Below, in pieces: positions 20,222 to 29,049 of a DNA stretch of 40,031 bases (positions are counted from its first letter, which is position 1; every line of letters starts with the position of its first letter). The notes beneath the pieces were generated by a model, which worked only from the letters and a program-made list of their open reading frames with translations, made no database searches and was not told where the DNA came from. Both the position numbers and the translations under genes were made by a program. Origin of the DNA: a virus; the IMG/VR virus record IMGVR_UViG_3300033150_000663, positions 1 through 40,031 of that record. The stretch is one strand, 5' to 3'.

Positions 20222-21230
20222 ATGGTATTTATCCGATCTAAAAAACATCAAATCGAATGGTTATAAAGTTTTTTCGTGTTTTGCGGGTGGCGGTGGTTCG
20301 TCAATGGGTTATAAACTCGCAGGCTTTGATGTGCTCGGGGGATTAGAAATCGATAAAATCATGGCACTAAATTATCGCACGAACCTTAAGCCCAAATATT
20401 TTTTTGAAGAAGATATACGACATTTCAAACAACGAGATGATATACCCGATGAATTGTTTCATCTTGATATTCTCGATGGTAGCCCTCCTTGTTCCGTGTT
20501 TTCGATGTCAGGATTGCGAGAAAAAGCGTGGGGGAAAGAAAAAGTTTTTAAGGAAGGTCAAACCAAACAACGATTAGATGATTTGTTTTTTCATTTTTTA
20601 GATTTAGCCGAACGTCTTCGACCTAAAATCATTGTAGCGGAAAATGTAATAGGCCTTATTCGGGGTAATGCTAAAGGATACACTATAGAAATTGGCCGCA
20701 AATTTCGACAGATTGGATATGATGCACAGCTTTTTCTTTTGAATTCTGCAACTATGGGGTTACCTCAAAGACGAGAACGAGTGTTTTTTATAGCCAAACG
20801 CAATGATTTGAAATTACCAAAGTTGCAATTACATTTTAATTACGAACCGGTACCATATCGAGAAATCGAAGAAAAAGAACCGAAACAAGTTGAATATTTG
20901 AATGATCCGAAATTGCTGGAATTGTGGCACAAAACATTGCCGGGTCAATCTTTCAGCAAATCGCATTTGACGCATGGATATTTCAACAGTAGAAAATTGC
21001 ACCCAAACCAACCTGTCCCGACAATACCGGCGTTTCGTCGTGCTTATTTATGCCATTATAATGTTCCACGATTGATGACCACGAAAGAGTTGGTATTGGC
21101 AAGTACTTTTCCACTTGATTATCATTTTTTGAAAGAACGCCCTAAATATATTGTTGGTATGTCTGTTCCGCCATTGATGATTTATCATATTGCTCGACAA
21201 ATTCAACGTCAATGGTTAGATCGATTATAA
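20178..21230 (+). CDS. dcm: DNA (cytosine-5) methyltransferase
   Basis: GTG 20178 has AGAGGAGGGG seven bases upstream, which justifies the overlap with the ParB gene. Motifs in order: I (SCFAGGGGSSMGYKLAG, near residue 33, SAM binding), IV with the catalytic Cys (DGSPPCSVFS, near residue 100), VI (VAENVIG), VIII (LPQRRERVFFIAKR), a target-recognition region of about 100 residues, and X (YIVGMSVPPLMIYHIARQI). All catalytic motifs are intact. It should methylate C5 of cytosine in a specific site, most likely to protect phage DNA from host restriction; the target is not predictable by eye. No cognate restriction gene is visible. Confidence 0.95.
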   Translation: MNVRDVGSNSIQSYKWYLSDLKNIKSNGYKVFSCFAGGGGSSMGYKLAGFDVLGGLEIDKIMALNYRTNLKPKYFFEEDIRHFKQRDDIPDELFHLDILDGSPPCSVFSMSGLREKAWGKEKVFKEGQTKQRLDDLFFHFLDLAERLRPKIIVAENVIGLIRGNAKGYTIEIGRKFRQIGYDAQLFLLNSATMGLPQRRERVFFIAKRNDLKLPKLQLHFNYEPVPYREIEEKEPKQVEYLNDPKLLELWHKTLPGQSFSKSHLTHGYFNSRKLHPNQPVPTIPAFRRAYLCHYNVPRLMTTKELVLASTFPLDYHFLKERPKYIVGMSVPPLMIYHIARQIQRQWLDRL

Positions 21231-21244
21231 ACGGAGATGATAGC

Positions 21245-21628
21245 ATGGGCAGAAAATCAAAACTTACAAAAGAACTCATTGAAAAAGCGGCGGTATTGAT
21301 CGAAATGGGAAATTATCAAAAACACGTTGCACAAGCACTGGGAGTATCTGAAGAAACGTGGTACCGATGGTTGAGAGAGGGTGAGCGAGCGAAAAACGGT
21401 TTAAAACGACAATTTTATGAGTCTATAAAAAAAGCAGAAGGACGAGCAATAGCTCGTCATGTTTCGTTGATTCATCAAGCCGCGCAAAATGGAAATTGGC
21501 AAGCTGCTGCATGGTTGCTCGAACGACGATACCCACAAGAATGGGGGCGTAAAGATAAATTTGATTTTTCTTCCGATGGAAATTTGCGCATTGAAATTGT
21601 AAAGATAGATGCTAAAGAAGAAAAGTAA
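21245..21628 (+). CDS. terS: Terminase small subunit
   Basis: ATG 21245 follows CGGAGATGATAGC. Residues 5-50 form a helix-turn-helix (LTKELIEKAAVLIEMGNYQKHVAQALGVSEETWYRWLREGE). Then come a helical oligomerisation part (SLIHQAAQNGNWQAAAWLLERRYPQEWGRKDK) and an acidic or beta C-terminus. This matches phage small terminases that recognise the packaging site. The large subunit gene follows after one intervening gene. Confidence 0.85.
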   Translation: MGRKSKLTKELIEKAAVLIEMGNYQKHVAQALGVSEETWYRWLREGERAKNGLKRQFYESIKKAEGRAIARHVSLIHQAAQNGNWQAAAWLLERRYPQEWGRKDKFDFSSDGNLRIEIVKIDAKEEK

Positions 21629-21640
21629 GGAGGCGTACTC

Positions 21641-22216
21641 ATGGCTTATGGTGATTATAGTCCTTGGGTGCTTAAAATTATGAAACAGGACGGTTCAATT
21701 ATAGATTTAGCTGATATTTTCAACACATTACGGAGAAGCCTGGTAGTCATGTCGGATAGCGAGCAAAAACTTTTAGAGGGTGCAGCTTTTCACGCTTTTT
21801 TTGAAACTGTTGTATCCGCCGGTGATAACGCTTATTTTTCCTTTACGACGGGGCCAAAACCCATAATAGCTAATATTCAAACATTTACGGTCAATGAGGG
21901 GGTAGTTACTATTGAAATGTTTGAAGATGCTGATGCTACAGGGGGTTCAAACGTAACAATTTTTAACATGGATAGAACTAATACAACCCCCTGTTCAGTT
22001 ACGATAAGTAATGCCCCGACCGTAAATGCTGAGGGCATCAGGATTGACAAAACGAGCGTGGGGTCAACTGCGATAGCTAATAATGTGATCACTTCTATAA
22101 TCAATGGGTACTTGCCGTGGCGGCTTAAGCCGAATACGACTTATTTAGTTAAGTTCAGTAATGCCGACACCTCAGATATTAATGTCATTACGCGTATTTT
22201 AATGTTAGAGGATTGA
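21641..22216 (+). CDS. Putative virion decoration or fibre-like protein
   Basis: ATG 21641 follows AAGGAGGCGTACTC. The 191-residue product is beta-rich: FFETVVSAGDNAYFSFTTGPKPIIANIQTFTVNEGVVTIEMFEDADATGG, ending with WRLKPNTTYLVKFSNADTSDINVITRILMLED. These patterns are seen in small phage structural proteins. It is unusual that it sits between the small and large terminase genes. Structural role is inference. Confidence 0.55.
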   Translation: MAYGDYSPWVLKIMKQDGSIIDLADIFNTLRRSLVVMSDSEQKLLEGAAFHAFFETVVSAGDNAYFSFTTGPKPIIANIQTFTVNEGVVTIEMFEDADATGGSNVTIFNMDRTNTTPCSVTISNAPTVNAEGIRIDKTSVGSTAIANNVITSIINGYLPWRLKPNTTYLVKFSNADTSDINVITRILMLED

Positions 22217-22223
22217 AGGGGAC

Positions 22224-23408
22224 ATGCTTGTTAAACAAGTTAAAGTTATCAAAAAAATATATGATTTTCTTGAACGAGCTAACTCGAAGGTTGTCATCGT
22301 TTACGGAGGTGCCGGGTCGGGCAAAAGTTTTACAATCGCTCAATTTTTGATTTTTGAAAGATTACTCAAGTATCGAAATAAACGTTTGTTGGTTACTCGC
22401 AAAACAAATCCATCATTGCGGCAATCGGCGATGCGATTGATGAAAGAACTTTTGCGAAAGTACGAAATCGAATTCGAAGACATAAAAAGCGAGCAATTGA
22501 TACGATTGCCCAACGATTCGGAGATTCTTTTTCGAGGCATCGACGATCCCGAAAAAATCAAATCTCAAGAATTCAATTTCATTTGGATGGAAGAAGCAAA
22601 CGAATTTACTGAAGATGATTACAAACAACTTCGCCTTCGTTTGCGTCGTGCCACTTCAAAACTTCGCAATCAACTTTACATGACCTTCAACCCTGTACCC
22701 TCTTGGATAAAAACCTATTTTTTTGACGAGCACATGGAAGAAGATGTCGAGGTTCTTCAAACGACATACCAGGATAATCCCTTTTTGGACAAAGAATATA
22801 TCGACATTCTTGAAAAGTTAAAAGAACAAGACGCCGCTTATTATCAAATCTACACCCTGGGAGAATTTGCGACGCCTCGACACCTTATCTACACGAATTA
22901 CCGAATCGAAGAACAAGCCCCAGAAGAGTTTGATGAAATCATTTATGGGCTTGATTTTGGGTATAACAACCCTTCGGCTTGTTTGAAGATCGGTATCAAA
23001 GATCAGGAGATTTGGATCATCGATGAACTCTATCAATCGCATTTGACAAATTCAGATTTGATCGAACGCCTTCGTGATTTCGTTCATGATCCATCAGCTC
23101 CCATTTATTGCGATAGCGCCGAACCGCAGCGAATAGAAGAAATCCAGCGTGCGGGGTTCAATGCGTGGCCTTCGGCGAAAGAGGTTAAGCACGGTATCGA
23201 TTTCGTGAAGCGCCAAAAACTTCACATTTTGAAATCATGCACGAACACGATCAAAGAAATTCGATCCTACAAATGGAAAGAGAACGCAAACGGTGACATT
23301 CTCGATGAACCCGTGAAGTTCCTCGATCATGCCATGGACGCAATGCGTTATGCGATCTACACGCATTTGAAAGAATCTCTCGAACCCCATGTCTGGGTTT
23401 TGATATAG
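22224..23408 (+). CDS. terL: Terminase large subunit
   Basis: PBSX-type large terminase of 394 residues. ATPase: Walker A GGAGSGKS (residues 28-35), Walker B FIWMEEANE near residue 115, coupling motif LYMTFNPVP. Nuclease: YGLDFGYNNP with the first Asp, CDSAEP, and FLDHAMDAMRYA with the last Asp. It powers DNA packaging through the portal and cuts the concatemer. Length is slightly short but all motifs are present. Confidence 0.97.
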   Translation: MLVKQVKVIKKIYDFLERANSKVVIVYGGAGSGKSFTIAQFLIFERLLKYRNKRLLVTRKTNPSLRQSAMRLMKELLRKYEIEFEDIKSEQLIRLPNDSEILFRGIDDPEKIKSQEFNFIWMEEANEFTEDDYKQLRLRLRRATSKLRNQLYMTFNPVPSWIKTYFFDEHMEEDVEVLQTTYQDNPFLDKEYIDILEKLKEQDAAYYQIYTLGEFATPRHLIYTNYRIEEQAPEEFDEIIYGLDFGYNNPSACLKIGIKDQEIWIIDELYQSHLTNSDLIERLRDFVHDPSAPIYCDSAEPQRIEEIQRAGFNAWPSAKEVKHGIDFVKRQKLHILKSCTNTIKEIRSYKWKENANGDILDEPVKFLDHAMDAMRYAIYTHLKESLEPHVWVLI

Positions 23409-23422
23409 CGAGGTGAAAAAGA

Positions 23423-25384
23423 ATGGGTTTATTTGACCGGTTCCGAAAGAAATCGACCGATAGCGCTCCGCCTTACATGGCCGTCTGGGAATATGTAGCA
23501 AGAAGTTCACCTGATAGAAAAGGAAACGAGTATCTACAAGCGTATGCCGAAATCAGTTGGGTATATGCGGCTGTTCGACTGATTGCTCAGAATGTAGCGC
23601 AGGCGACGCTGAGGCTTTATCAGGTTAAAAATGATGGTACATGGGATGAAGTAACTGAGCATCCGGCGCTTCAGTTCCTTCAACATCCTAACCCTTTCTT
23701 GACAAATTACGATCTGTTCATGATCACGGTGCAAAACCTTGAACTAGTAGGCGAGGCCTTCTGGCTGCTCTTGAAAGACCGTCGCAAAAACATCTTGGGT
23801 ATTGCCCCTTTGAATCCCACTCGCATGGAGTTGGAGCTCGACAATGGGCTGCCAAAGCGATGGGTATATGGAACCGACAAAGGTAAAGGCGTCGCACTCG
23901 AACCCGAAGATGTTGTGGTGTTCAGATACCCAAACCCGATCAATCCTTATCGGGGACTTTCACCTTTGAAGGCGGTTGCCATTGCCGGTGATACTGATCT
24001 TTACGCTTCAAAATGGAACCGTAACTTTTTCTACAATGCCGCTGCTCCCACGGCGGTGGTGAAGACCGACCGGCCATTATCCAAGGAAGCATTTCAAAGA
24101 ACGAAAACGCAGATACAGAAAATGTACCAAGGGCTTGATAATGCGCATCGGGTTATCCTGCTAGACAACGGCCTGGAATTCAAACCTGTTCAGCTACCTC
24201 ACAAAGACATGCAGTTTCTCGAATTGCGCAAGTTTACCAGAACTGAAATTGCGGCCATCTTTGGTGTACCCCTCTCGAAGTTGGGAATTTCCGAGGAAGT
24301 GAACCGAGCGACCGCCTACGTAAACGACTATACCTTCGCCAAGAACACATTGACACCAAAGTTAAAGTTAATCGCCGATTCCTTGAATAACCAGTATTTA
24401 CCGCATTTCGGTGAAGGTCTGGTTTTTGAGTTTGACAGCGTGATTCCGCAAGATGAAGAGTTCGAAATGAAGAAGTACATCGAATTTGCAAAACAGGGAA
24501 TCATGACGATAAACGAAATTCGCGACGAGTTAGGCTTACCACCGGTGGATTGGGGAGATCGCCCCTTCAATCCTAATTTACTCATGAATGCAGGCATAGA
24601 GGCGCCTCAGAAAAAGAGCTTTGACAGGATGCGGTATTGGCGTAAGTTGGTACAAAAACAGGATCAGCGCGAGAGCAGTTTTAGAGGCTGGATCGTCGCG
24701 CGTTTTCAACGACAGTTAAAGGCAACGCTCGCGCGACTGGATACTATAAAGGCTATCACGAAGGAGACGGATGCCGAGATTAATGAGAAGATCGAGCAGT
24801 TACTCAGAGAGATTTTAGGGGAAGATGAAAGGCGAGTTTGGGAGGAGTATTATAAAGAAAAGGTTAGCGAATACGTGAGTGAGGTCTCGGACGAGTTTGC
24901 CGGTGAATTCAGCCTACCCTTTACGATTACTGGCGATGATCCTATCGTTCGGGAGCTTTTAGATAAACGAGCTCAAAGATTCGCGAAGCGAGTAAACGAT
25001 ACAACATGGCGTCAATTAAAAGAAACTCTCTATGAGGGATATGCAGCCGGTGAGGGAATTGACGAGTTACGCCGGCGCGTAGAGGACGTTTTTACCGATG
25101 CGAAGAGAAACCGCGCCGCGACCATTGCGCGAACGGAGCTATATTCGGCGATGAATGAAGCGACGGTAGAGACAATGAAAAAGAACGGAATGCAAAAAAA
25201 GGAATGGATGACGGCGGCAGACGAGAGAACGCGCGATTGGCATGCAGCGGCAGATGGGCAACGCGTAGGGATTAACGAGCCCTTCATCGTAATGGGTGAA
25301 CCCCTTCAGTACCCTGGCGATCCCGCGGGGAGCCCGAGTAACGTAATAAACTGCCGTTGCACGATTCTGCCGGTCATCGAATGA
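23423..25384 (+). CDS. Portal protein fused to a MuF-like minor head domain
   Basis: 653 residues. Residues 1-390 are an HK97-type portal (YAEISWVYAAVRLIAQNVAQATLRLY near residue 42, PEDVVVFRYPNPINPYRGLSPL, FRKFTRTEIAAIFGVPLSKLG-like segment near 275, INEIRDELGLPPVDWGD near 363). Residues 500-653 are an SPP1 gp7/Mu gpF-like domain ending NRAATIARTELYSAMNEAT, EWMTAADERTRDWHAAADGQ, and NCRCTILPV. The two are usually separate genes. The portal forms the dodecameric DNA channel and connects head to tail; MuF domains are minor head proteins, possibly ejected. The ATG at 23423 follows CGAGGTGAAAAAGA. Confidence 0.9.
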   Translation: MGLFDRFRKKSTDSAPPYMAVWEYVARSSPDRKGNEYLQAYAEISWVYAAVRLIAQNVAQATLRLYQVKNDGTWDEVTEHPALQFLQHPNPFLTNYDLFMITVQNLELVGEAFWLLLKDRRKNILGIAPLNPTRMELELDNGLPKRWVYGTDKGKGVALEPEDVVVFRYPNPINPYRGLSPLKAVAIAGDTDLYASKWNRNFFYNAAAPTAVVKTDRPLSKEAFQRTKTQIQKMYQGLDNAHRVILLDNGLEFKPVQLPHKDMQFLELRKFTRTEIAAIFGVPLSKLGISEEVNRATAYVNDYTFAKNTLTPKLKLIADSLNNQYLPHFGEGLVFEFDSVIPQDEEFEMKKYIEFAKQGIMTINEIRDELGLPPVDWGDRPFNPNLLMNAGIEAPQKKSFDRMRYWRKLVQKQDQRESSFRGWIVARFQRQLKATLARLDTIKAITKETDAEINEKIEQLLREILGEDERRVWEEYYKEKVSEYVSEVSDEFAGEFSLPFTITGDDPIVRELLDKRAQRFAKRVNDTTWRQLKETLYEGYAAGEGIDELRRRVEDVFTDAKRNRAATIARTELYSAMNEATVETMKKNGMQKKEWMTAADERTRDWHAAADGQRVGINEPFIVMGEPLQYPGDPAGSPSNVINCRCTILPVIE

Positions 25385-25396
25385 GGAGGTGAGAAG

Positions 25397-26497
25397 ATGG
25401 AAAAAGCAAAAGGACAAGCGGCAGCAGTTACCAGCAGAGTCGAGCGAGAGTTTCACGTTGAGGTTAAGCAGTTAGACGAAGACGCACGCTCGTTCTGGGC
25501 GGTGGCTTCAACTGATGCGCCGGATCGATTTGGGGACATAGTAATGCAGGATGGGTGGATTTTAGATAAGTTTAAGCAAAACCCCGTAATACCTTGGGGG
25601 CACGATTATTCTAAACCCCCCGTAGCCCGAGCTGAGGAAATCTTCATAGAGGATAGTAAACTGATCTTCCTCGCGAAATTTCCGGCGCCCGGGACATATG
25701 ATCTGGCAGATACGGTTTTCGAGCTATATAAGCAGGGTTTTCTAAAGGCGTTTTCAGTAGGCTTTATCCCTCTTGACTACGAGCCTAACGAGCACGGCGG
25801 GTTAACGTATAAGAAACAGGAACTTCTTGAGATTAGCGCGGTTACTGTTCCCGCTAATCCGGATGCTCTCATGCTTGCTTACAAGAGCATGCTAAAGGCG
25901 GTTCCCCCCAAACATACCCCGCCAATCGATGAAGATTCGGATTGGGATGCCGATGAAGCTATCAGGCAATTAAGAAGATGGGCGAGTAGGGACGGCTCCG
26001 GGGATAAAGATACTATTGATTGGAATAAGTACGCTAAAGGGTTTGGGTGGTATGATGCGGAAGATAAAGAAAACTTTGGATCGTATAAGCTTCCCCACCA
26101 CTACGTCCGCGATGGGAAGCTAATCACACCCTGGAGTGGAGTAAGGGCTGCAATGGCGGCCTTACTTGGAGCGCGGGGCGGCGTGAAAATCCCAGAAGGC
26201 GAGCGGCGAAGGGTTTACGATCACCTCGCTGCTCATTATAAGCAATTTGATAAAGAACCCCCTGAGTTCCATATGGTAGAGCTCTTAAGTGAGGTTTTTT
26301 CTGATACATTCGCAGAAATCGATGCGCTATACGATAACGTAGCCCGTAACGCTTTACTTACTCATAAGCTACAACAATTTTTCAGAAGGGTAGATGAGTT
26401 ATCAGCGGAAGTTAAAGCTCTATCGGTTCAGATGGAGGCCGAAGAGCTTACAAAGAAAATTAAAGAAGAAATCAGGAGGTGGAGTGAAAGTGTCTGA
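25397..26497 (+). CDS. Prohead protease (HK97 family S78) with C-terminal extension
   Basis: Residues 15-170 are an S78 protease: FWAVASTDAPDRFGDIVMQDGW, PVIPWGHDYSKP with the catalytic His, LKAFSVGFIP with the catalytic Ser, and LLEISAVTVPANPDALM. A second domain near residues 230-295 (YKLPHHYVRDGKLITPWSGVRAAMAALLGARGG...YDHLAAHYKQFDKEPPEF) is one often attached to phage proteases. The last 70 residues are coiled coil and may act as a scaffold. The protease matures the procapsid. The next gene overlaps by eight bases. Confidence 0.9.
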   Translation: MEKAKGQAAAVTSRVEREFHVEVKQLDEDARSFWAVASTDAPDRFGDIVMQDGWILDKFKQNPVIPWGHDYSKPPVARAEEIFIEDSKLIFLAKFPAPGTYDLADTVFELYKQGFLKAFSVGFIPLDYEPNEHGGLTYKKQELLEISAVTVPANPDALMLAYKSMLKAVPPKHTPPIDEDSDWDADEAIRQLRRWASRDGSGDKDTIDWNKYAKGFGWYDAEDKENFGSYKLPHHYVRDGKLITPWSGVRAAMAALLGARGGVKIPEGERRRVYDHLAAHYKQFDKEPPEFHMVELLSEVFSDTFAEIDALYDNVARNALLTHKLQQFFRRVDELSAEVKALSVQMEAEELTKKIKEEIRRWSESV

Positions 26498-27608
26498 AGT
26501 GGTAAGCAAACCTGAAGAGGTAAAGAAGGTAAAGGTACAGTTGGATACGACTAAACTGATGGAGGATATTCAGAACGAGATATCGAATGCCGTTAAAGTG
26601 ATTACACGGAAAGAGTTTGAGAAACTGCTCAAGGAAAATAATCTCATATTCCCTGAGTATGACGGTGAGACCAAAAAGGATATTAAGGCTTTCTTTAAAG
26701 CGCTGGTAAGCAAGGACTACATTACTCTTAAGGCGCTCTCCGAGGGGACAGATAGCGCGGGAGGTTATCTCGTACCCGAGGAATTCGTTGCAAGGGTCCT
26801 CGATATAGCTTCTGATGTCGGTTACGCTCGCCGGCTCGGAACTGTTCTAACCATGACTCGCGATACCCTGAATATTCCGAAGCTCGCATCTAAACCTTCT
26901 GTCAGCTGGATCGCTGAAGGTGGGCAAATTTCTACGGGTGAGCCTACTTTCGGTCAAGTCCAGCTCGTAGCAAAGAAGGCGGGTTTAATAGTACCAGTTA
27001 CTACGGAACTGTTTGAGGATTCAACCGTCGATGTCGGTCAAATTCTTTCCAGAATCTTCGCTGAGGCTCTCGCGACTGCTGAAGACGAGCAAGCCTTTAC
27101 GGGGGACGGAACGGTCTTTACCGGTATCCTTAACGTCTCCGGAGTAAATACCGTAACAATGGGTTCGGGAGATACCAGCTTTGATAAACTCGATGCAACT
27201 GATCTTATTAATCTTATCGCTGCCGTTCCTTCAACCGTAGCGCCACGTAGCGCGTTCTTTATGCATCGCACTATTCTGGCTCATATTAAAACGCTCACGG
27301 ACGGAAGCGGTAACTACTTGTTCGATCCTAACGATCGCACTATTTGGGGCTATCCAGTCCACACAATTGATGCTATGCCTAAGCTCGCGGACAGCGGTGC
27401 CGATAAAGCCTTTGTAATTTTCGGCGATCCCAGCTGGCTTTACCTGGGAGACCGCAAACAGATGTCCGTAGCGCTCGCAGATCAGGCAACCGTGGGCTCT
27501 ACTAAGCTCTTCGAGCAAGACATGATAGCTTTAAGGGTCGTTGAGCGGGTGGCTATTGCTGTTCCGATGCCCAACGCCTTCGCAGTACTCAAAACTGCTG
27601 CGGCTTAA
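26490..27608 (+). CDS. Major capsid protein, HK97 fold
   Basis: GTG 26490 follows AGGAGGTGGAGTGAAA; the in-frame ATG at 26394 lies inside the protease gene. 372 residues. The first 90 residues are a charged helical delta domain (KLMEDIQNEISNAVKVITRKEFEKLL), expected to be removed by the protease. The HK97 core begins at LSEGTDSAGGYLVPEEFVARVLDIA and contains SWIAEGGQISTGEPTFGQVQLVAKKAGLIVPVTTELFEDS, NDRTIWGYPVHTIDAMP and FVIFGDPSWLYLGDR. It builds the icosahedral shell. Confidence 0.95.
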   Translation: MSEVVSKPEEVKKVKVQLDTTKLMEDIQNEISNAVKVITRKEFEKLLKENNLIFPEYDGETKKDIKAFFKALVSKDYITLKALSEGTDSAGGYLVPEEFVARVLDIASDVGYARRLGTVLTMTRDTLNIPKLASKPSVSWIAEGGQISTGEPTFGQVQLVAKKAGLIVPVTTELFEDSTVDVGQILSRIFAEALATAEDEQAFTGDGTVFTGILNVSGVNTVTMGSGDTSFDKLDATDLINLIAAVPSTVAPRSAFFMHRTILAHIKTLTDGSGNYLFDPNDRTIWGYPVHTIDAMPKLADSGADKAFVIFGDPSWLYLGDRKQMSVALADQATVGSTKLFEQDMIALRVVERVAIAVPMPNAFAVLKTAAA

Positions 27609-27620
27609 TAGTTAAATAAC

Positions 27621-27650
27621 GGGGGGCACTTACGCCCCCCCTATATTTTG
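27621..27650 (+). terminator. Hairpin after the capsid gene, partial terminator
   Basis: GGGGGGC (27621-27627) pairs with GCCCCCC (27634-27640), followed by CTATATTTT. The weak T tract suggests partial termination or mRNA 3'-end protection, favouring high capsid-protein output. Confidence 0.65.
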
Positions 27651-27663
27651 GAGGTGTTAAAAG

Positions 27664-28092
27664 GTGAAAAGACGGATGATGGGTTTAATAGCCATTTTAA
27701 TAGCTGTAACTCTTTTAGTTGCTTGGAGTATCCTTGACAATACGAAGGCAGCTTTACTGGTTAAACCTCAGCAAATCACGTCCGAAGCGTCCTCGAGCGC
27801 TATTGATTTACGTGGATATGAAAGAATGCACGTACTCATTGCGACCACGTTCGATTCTGCGGCAACAGTTACGGATACACTTAGAGTTGACATTCTGGAA
27901 GCGCCGAGCGCGGCTTCCACATATACGATTGCTCAAACAGCCACTTTCACAGGCGCGATGGACGGATTCCTCGAGTTTGAGGTTATAAAGGATATGAGTA
28001 ACCCCTATGTAAAGGTTAAGCTGACCCCCTCAGCGACGATGATTATATCGGTTATGGGGGTCTACTATGGCGCGACTAATGCTCCGTTCTGA
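27664..28092 (+). CDS. Putative virion protein with N-terminal hydrophobic segment
   Basis: GTG 27664 follows GGAGGTGTTAAAAG. The 142-residue product starts MKRRMMGLIAILIAVTLLVAWSIL, which looks like a signal or membrane anchor. It continues as beta-rich sequence (AIDLRGYERMHVLIATTFDSAATVTDTLRVDILEAPSA...VYYGATNAPF) of the type seen in capsid decoration proteins. A membrane anchor on a head-region protein is odd; the first 30 residues could be removed or the true start could be later. Not assigned to a family. Confidence 0.5.
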   Translation: MKRRMMGLIAILIAVTLLVAWSILDNTKAALLVKPQQITSEASSSAIDLRGYERMHVLIATTFDSAATVTDTLRVDILEAPSAASTYTIAQTATFTGAMDGFLEFEVIKDMSNPYVKVKLTPSATMIISVMGVYYGATNAPF

Positions 28093-28114
28093 GAGGTGAT
28101 GAAGGAGGGATAAG

Positions 28115-28342
28115 ATGAAGGTTAAAGTACTTCGAACGTTCTTTTATGGTGGACGATATGAGGAAGGTCAAGTCATTGAACTACCTGAGAACATCGTAAA
28201 AGCGTTAGGGCCGCGCTTTATAGAGCCAGTGGAGGTGAAGGGTAATGTTAATAACTCTGGAAGAACTGAAAACGTATCTAAGGATAACGACCAGCGACGA
28301 GGATCAAAAGCTCGAGCAGATAAGAAGCGCGGCGGAAAGTGA
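28115..28342 (+). CDS. Small head-region protein (true end probably near 28245)
   Basis: ATG 28115 follows GAAGGAGGGATAAG. The first 42 residues (MKVKVLRTFFYGGRYEEGQVIELPENIVKALGPRFIEPVE) are typical of short phage head-module proteins. As written, the frame then overlaps the next gene for 98 bases with low-complexity sequence. One added G in the GGG run at 28240-28242 would end it at TAA in TAATG (28243-28247), overlapping the next start. I regard that as the real gene. Function unknown. Confidence 0.5.
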   Translation: MKVKVLRTFFYGGRYEEGQVIELPENIVKALGPRFIEPVEVKGNVNNSGRTENVSKDNDQRRGSKARADKKRGGK

Positions 28343-28742
28343 AGCTAAGAGATACTGTAAGCGACAGTTTGAATACGGAACATATACCGAGGAAACTGAC
28401 GCAGGCGGCGGGGTAATATGGCTTAATGAGACGCCCGTCGACTCTGTTTCTTCAGTTAAGACACCTGAGGGTGAAACGCTAACCGTCCGGCATATTTACA
28501 AAGACTCAGGTTTGGTAGTATTAGAACAAAATTATACCGGTATGGTCGAGGTGGAATACTCGGGGGGTTATTCTGCTATTCCCGCTGATCTTAAGATGGC
28601 TATTCTCAGGTTAGCGGAATACTATTACGCTAAAACGGCGGGCGTTTCCGCGGAGAGTGTCGGTGAACTTCGCGTGACATATACAGATACCCCGATGGAC
28701 GTTCTAAACTCGTTGGACCTCTACCGACGGGTGAGAATATGA
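28245..28742 (+). CDS. Head-tail connector protein (gp6-like)
   Basis: 165 residues. LITLEELKTYLRITTSDEDQKLEQIRSAAESEAKRYCKRQF is the helical start of the phage head-tail connector/gp6-like family. Then a beta part (YTEETDAGGGVIWLNETPVDSVSSVKTPEG) and SGGYSAIPADLKMAILRLAEYYYAK follow. It attaches to the portal in the head completion ring. ATG 28245 has GGAGGTGAAGGG upstream. Confidence 0.85.
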   Translation: MLITLEELKTYLRITTSDEDQKLEQIRSAAESEAKRYCKRQFEYGTYTEETDAGGGVIWLNETPVDSVSSVKTPEGETLTVRHIYKDSGLVVLEQNYTGMVEVEYSGGYSAIPADLKMAILRLAEYYYAKTAGVSAESVGELRVTYTDTPMDVLNSLDLYRRVRI

Positions 28743-29044
28743 AACATGTACTCTGGAAGCATGGGAGAACACTAACACACCGTAAACCCCAATACGTGGT
28801 CGATCCCATTCGAGGCGAAAGAATTTTATCGGGGTACATTGAAACTGACTTCACAGGTGTGGTTCGAAATGTCAAAGCTGATTCAGGAGCGGTTATAGGA
28901 GGCGTTGTACCTGCTGACGCCTTGGTGGTGTTCACTGATTATTCACTTGAGGTGGGCGATCTCGTTCAGATTGATGGCGAGGATTGGAAGGTAGACCGAA
29001 TCGAAAAATCGAAGATCAACAAAGTATACCTAAAAAAGGTGTGA
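28739..29044 (+). CDS. Putative head closure / stopper protein
   Basis: ATGA overlap with the preceding gene. The 101-residue product is beta-rich with HGRTLTHRKPQYVVDPIRGERILSGYIETDFTGVVRNVKADSG and SLEVGDLVQIDGEDWKVDRIEKSK. Position between the gp6-like and gp10-like genes is that of head closure (stopper) proteins. Assignment is mainly by order. Confidence 0.6.
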   Translation: MKHVLWKHGRTLTHRKPQYVVDPIRGERILSGYIETDFTGVVRNVKADSGAVIGGVVPADALVVFTDYSLEVGDLVQIDGEDWKVDRIEKSKINKVYLKKV

Positions 29045-29049
29045 TTGCC

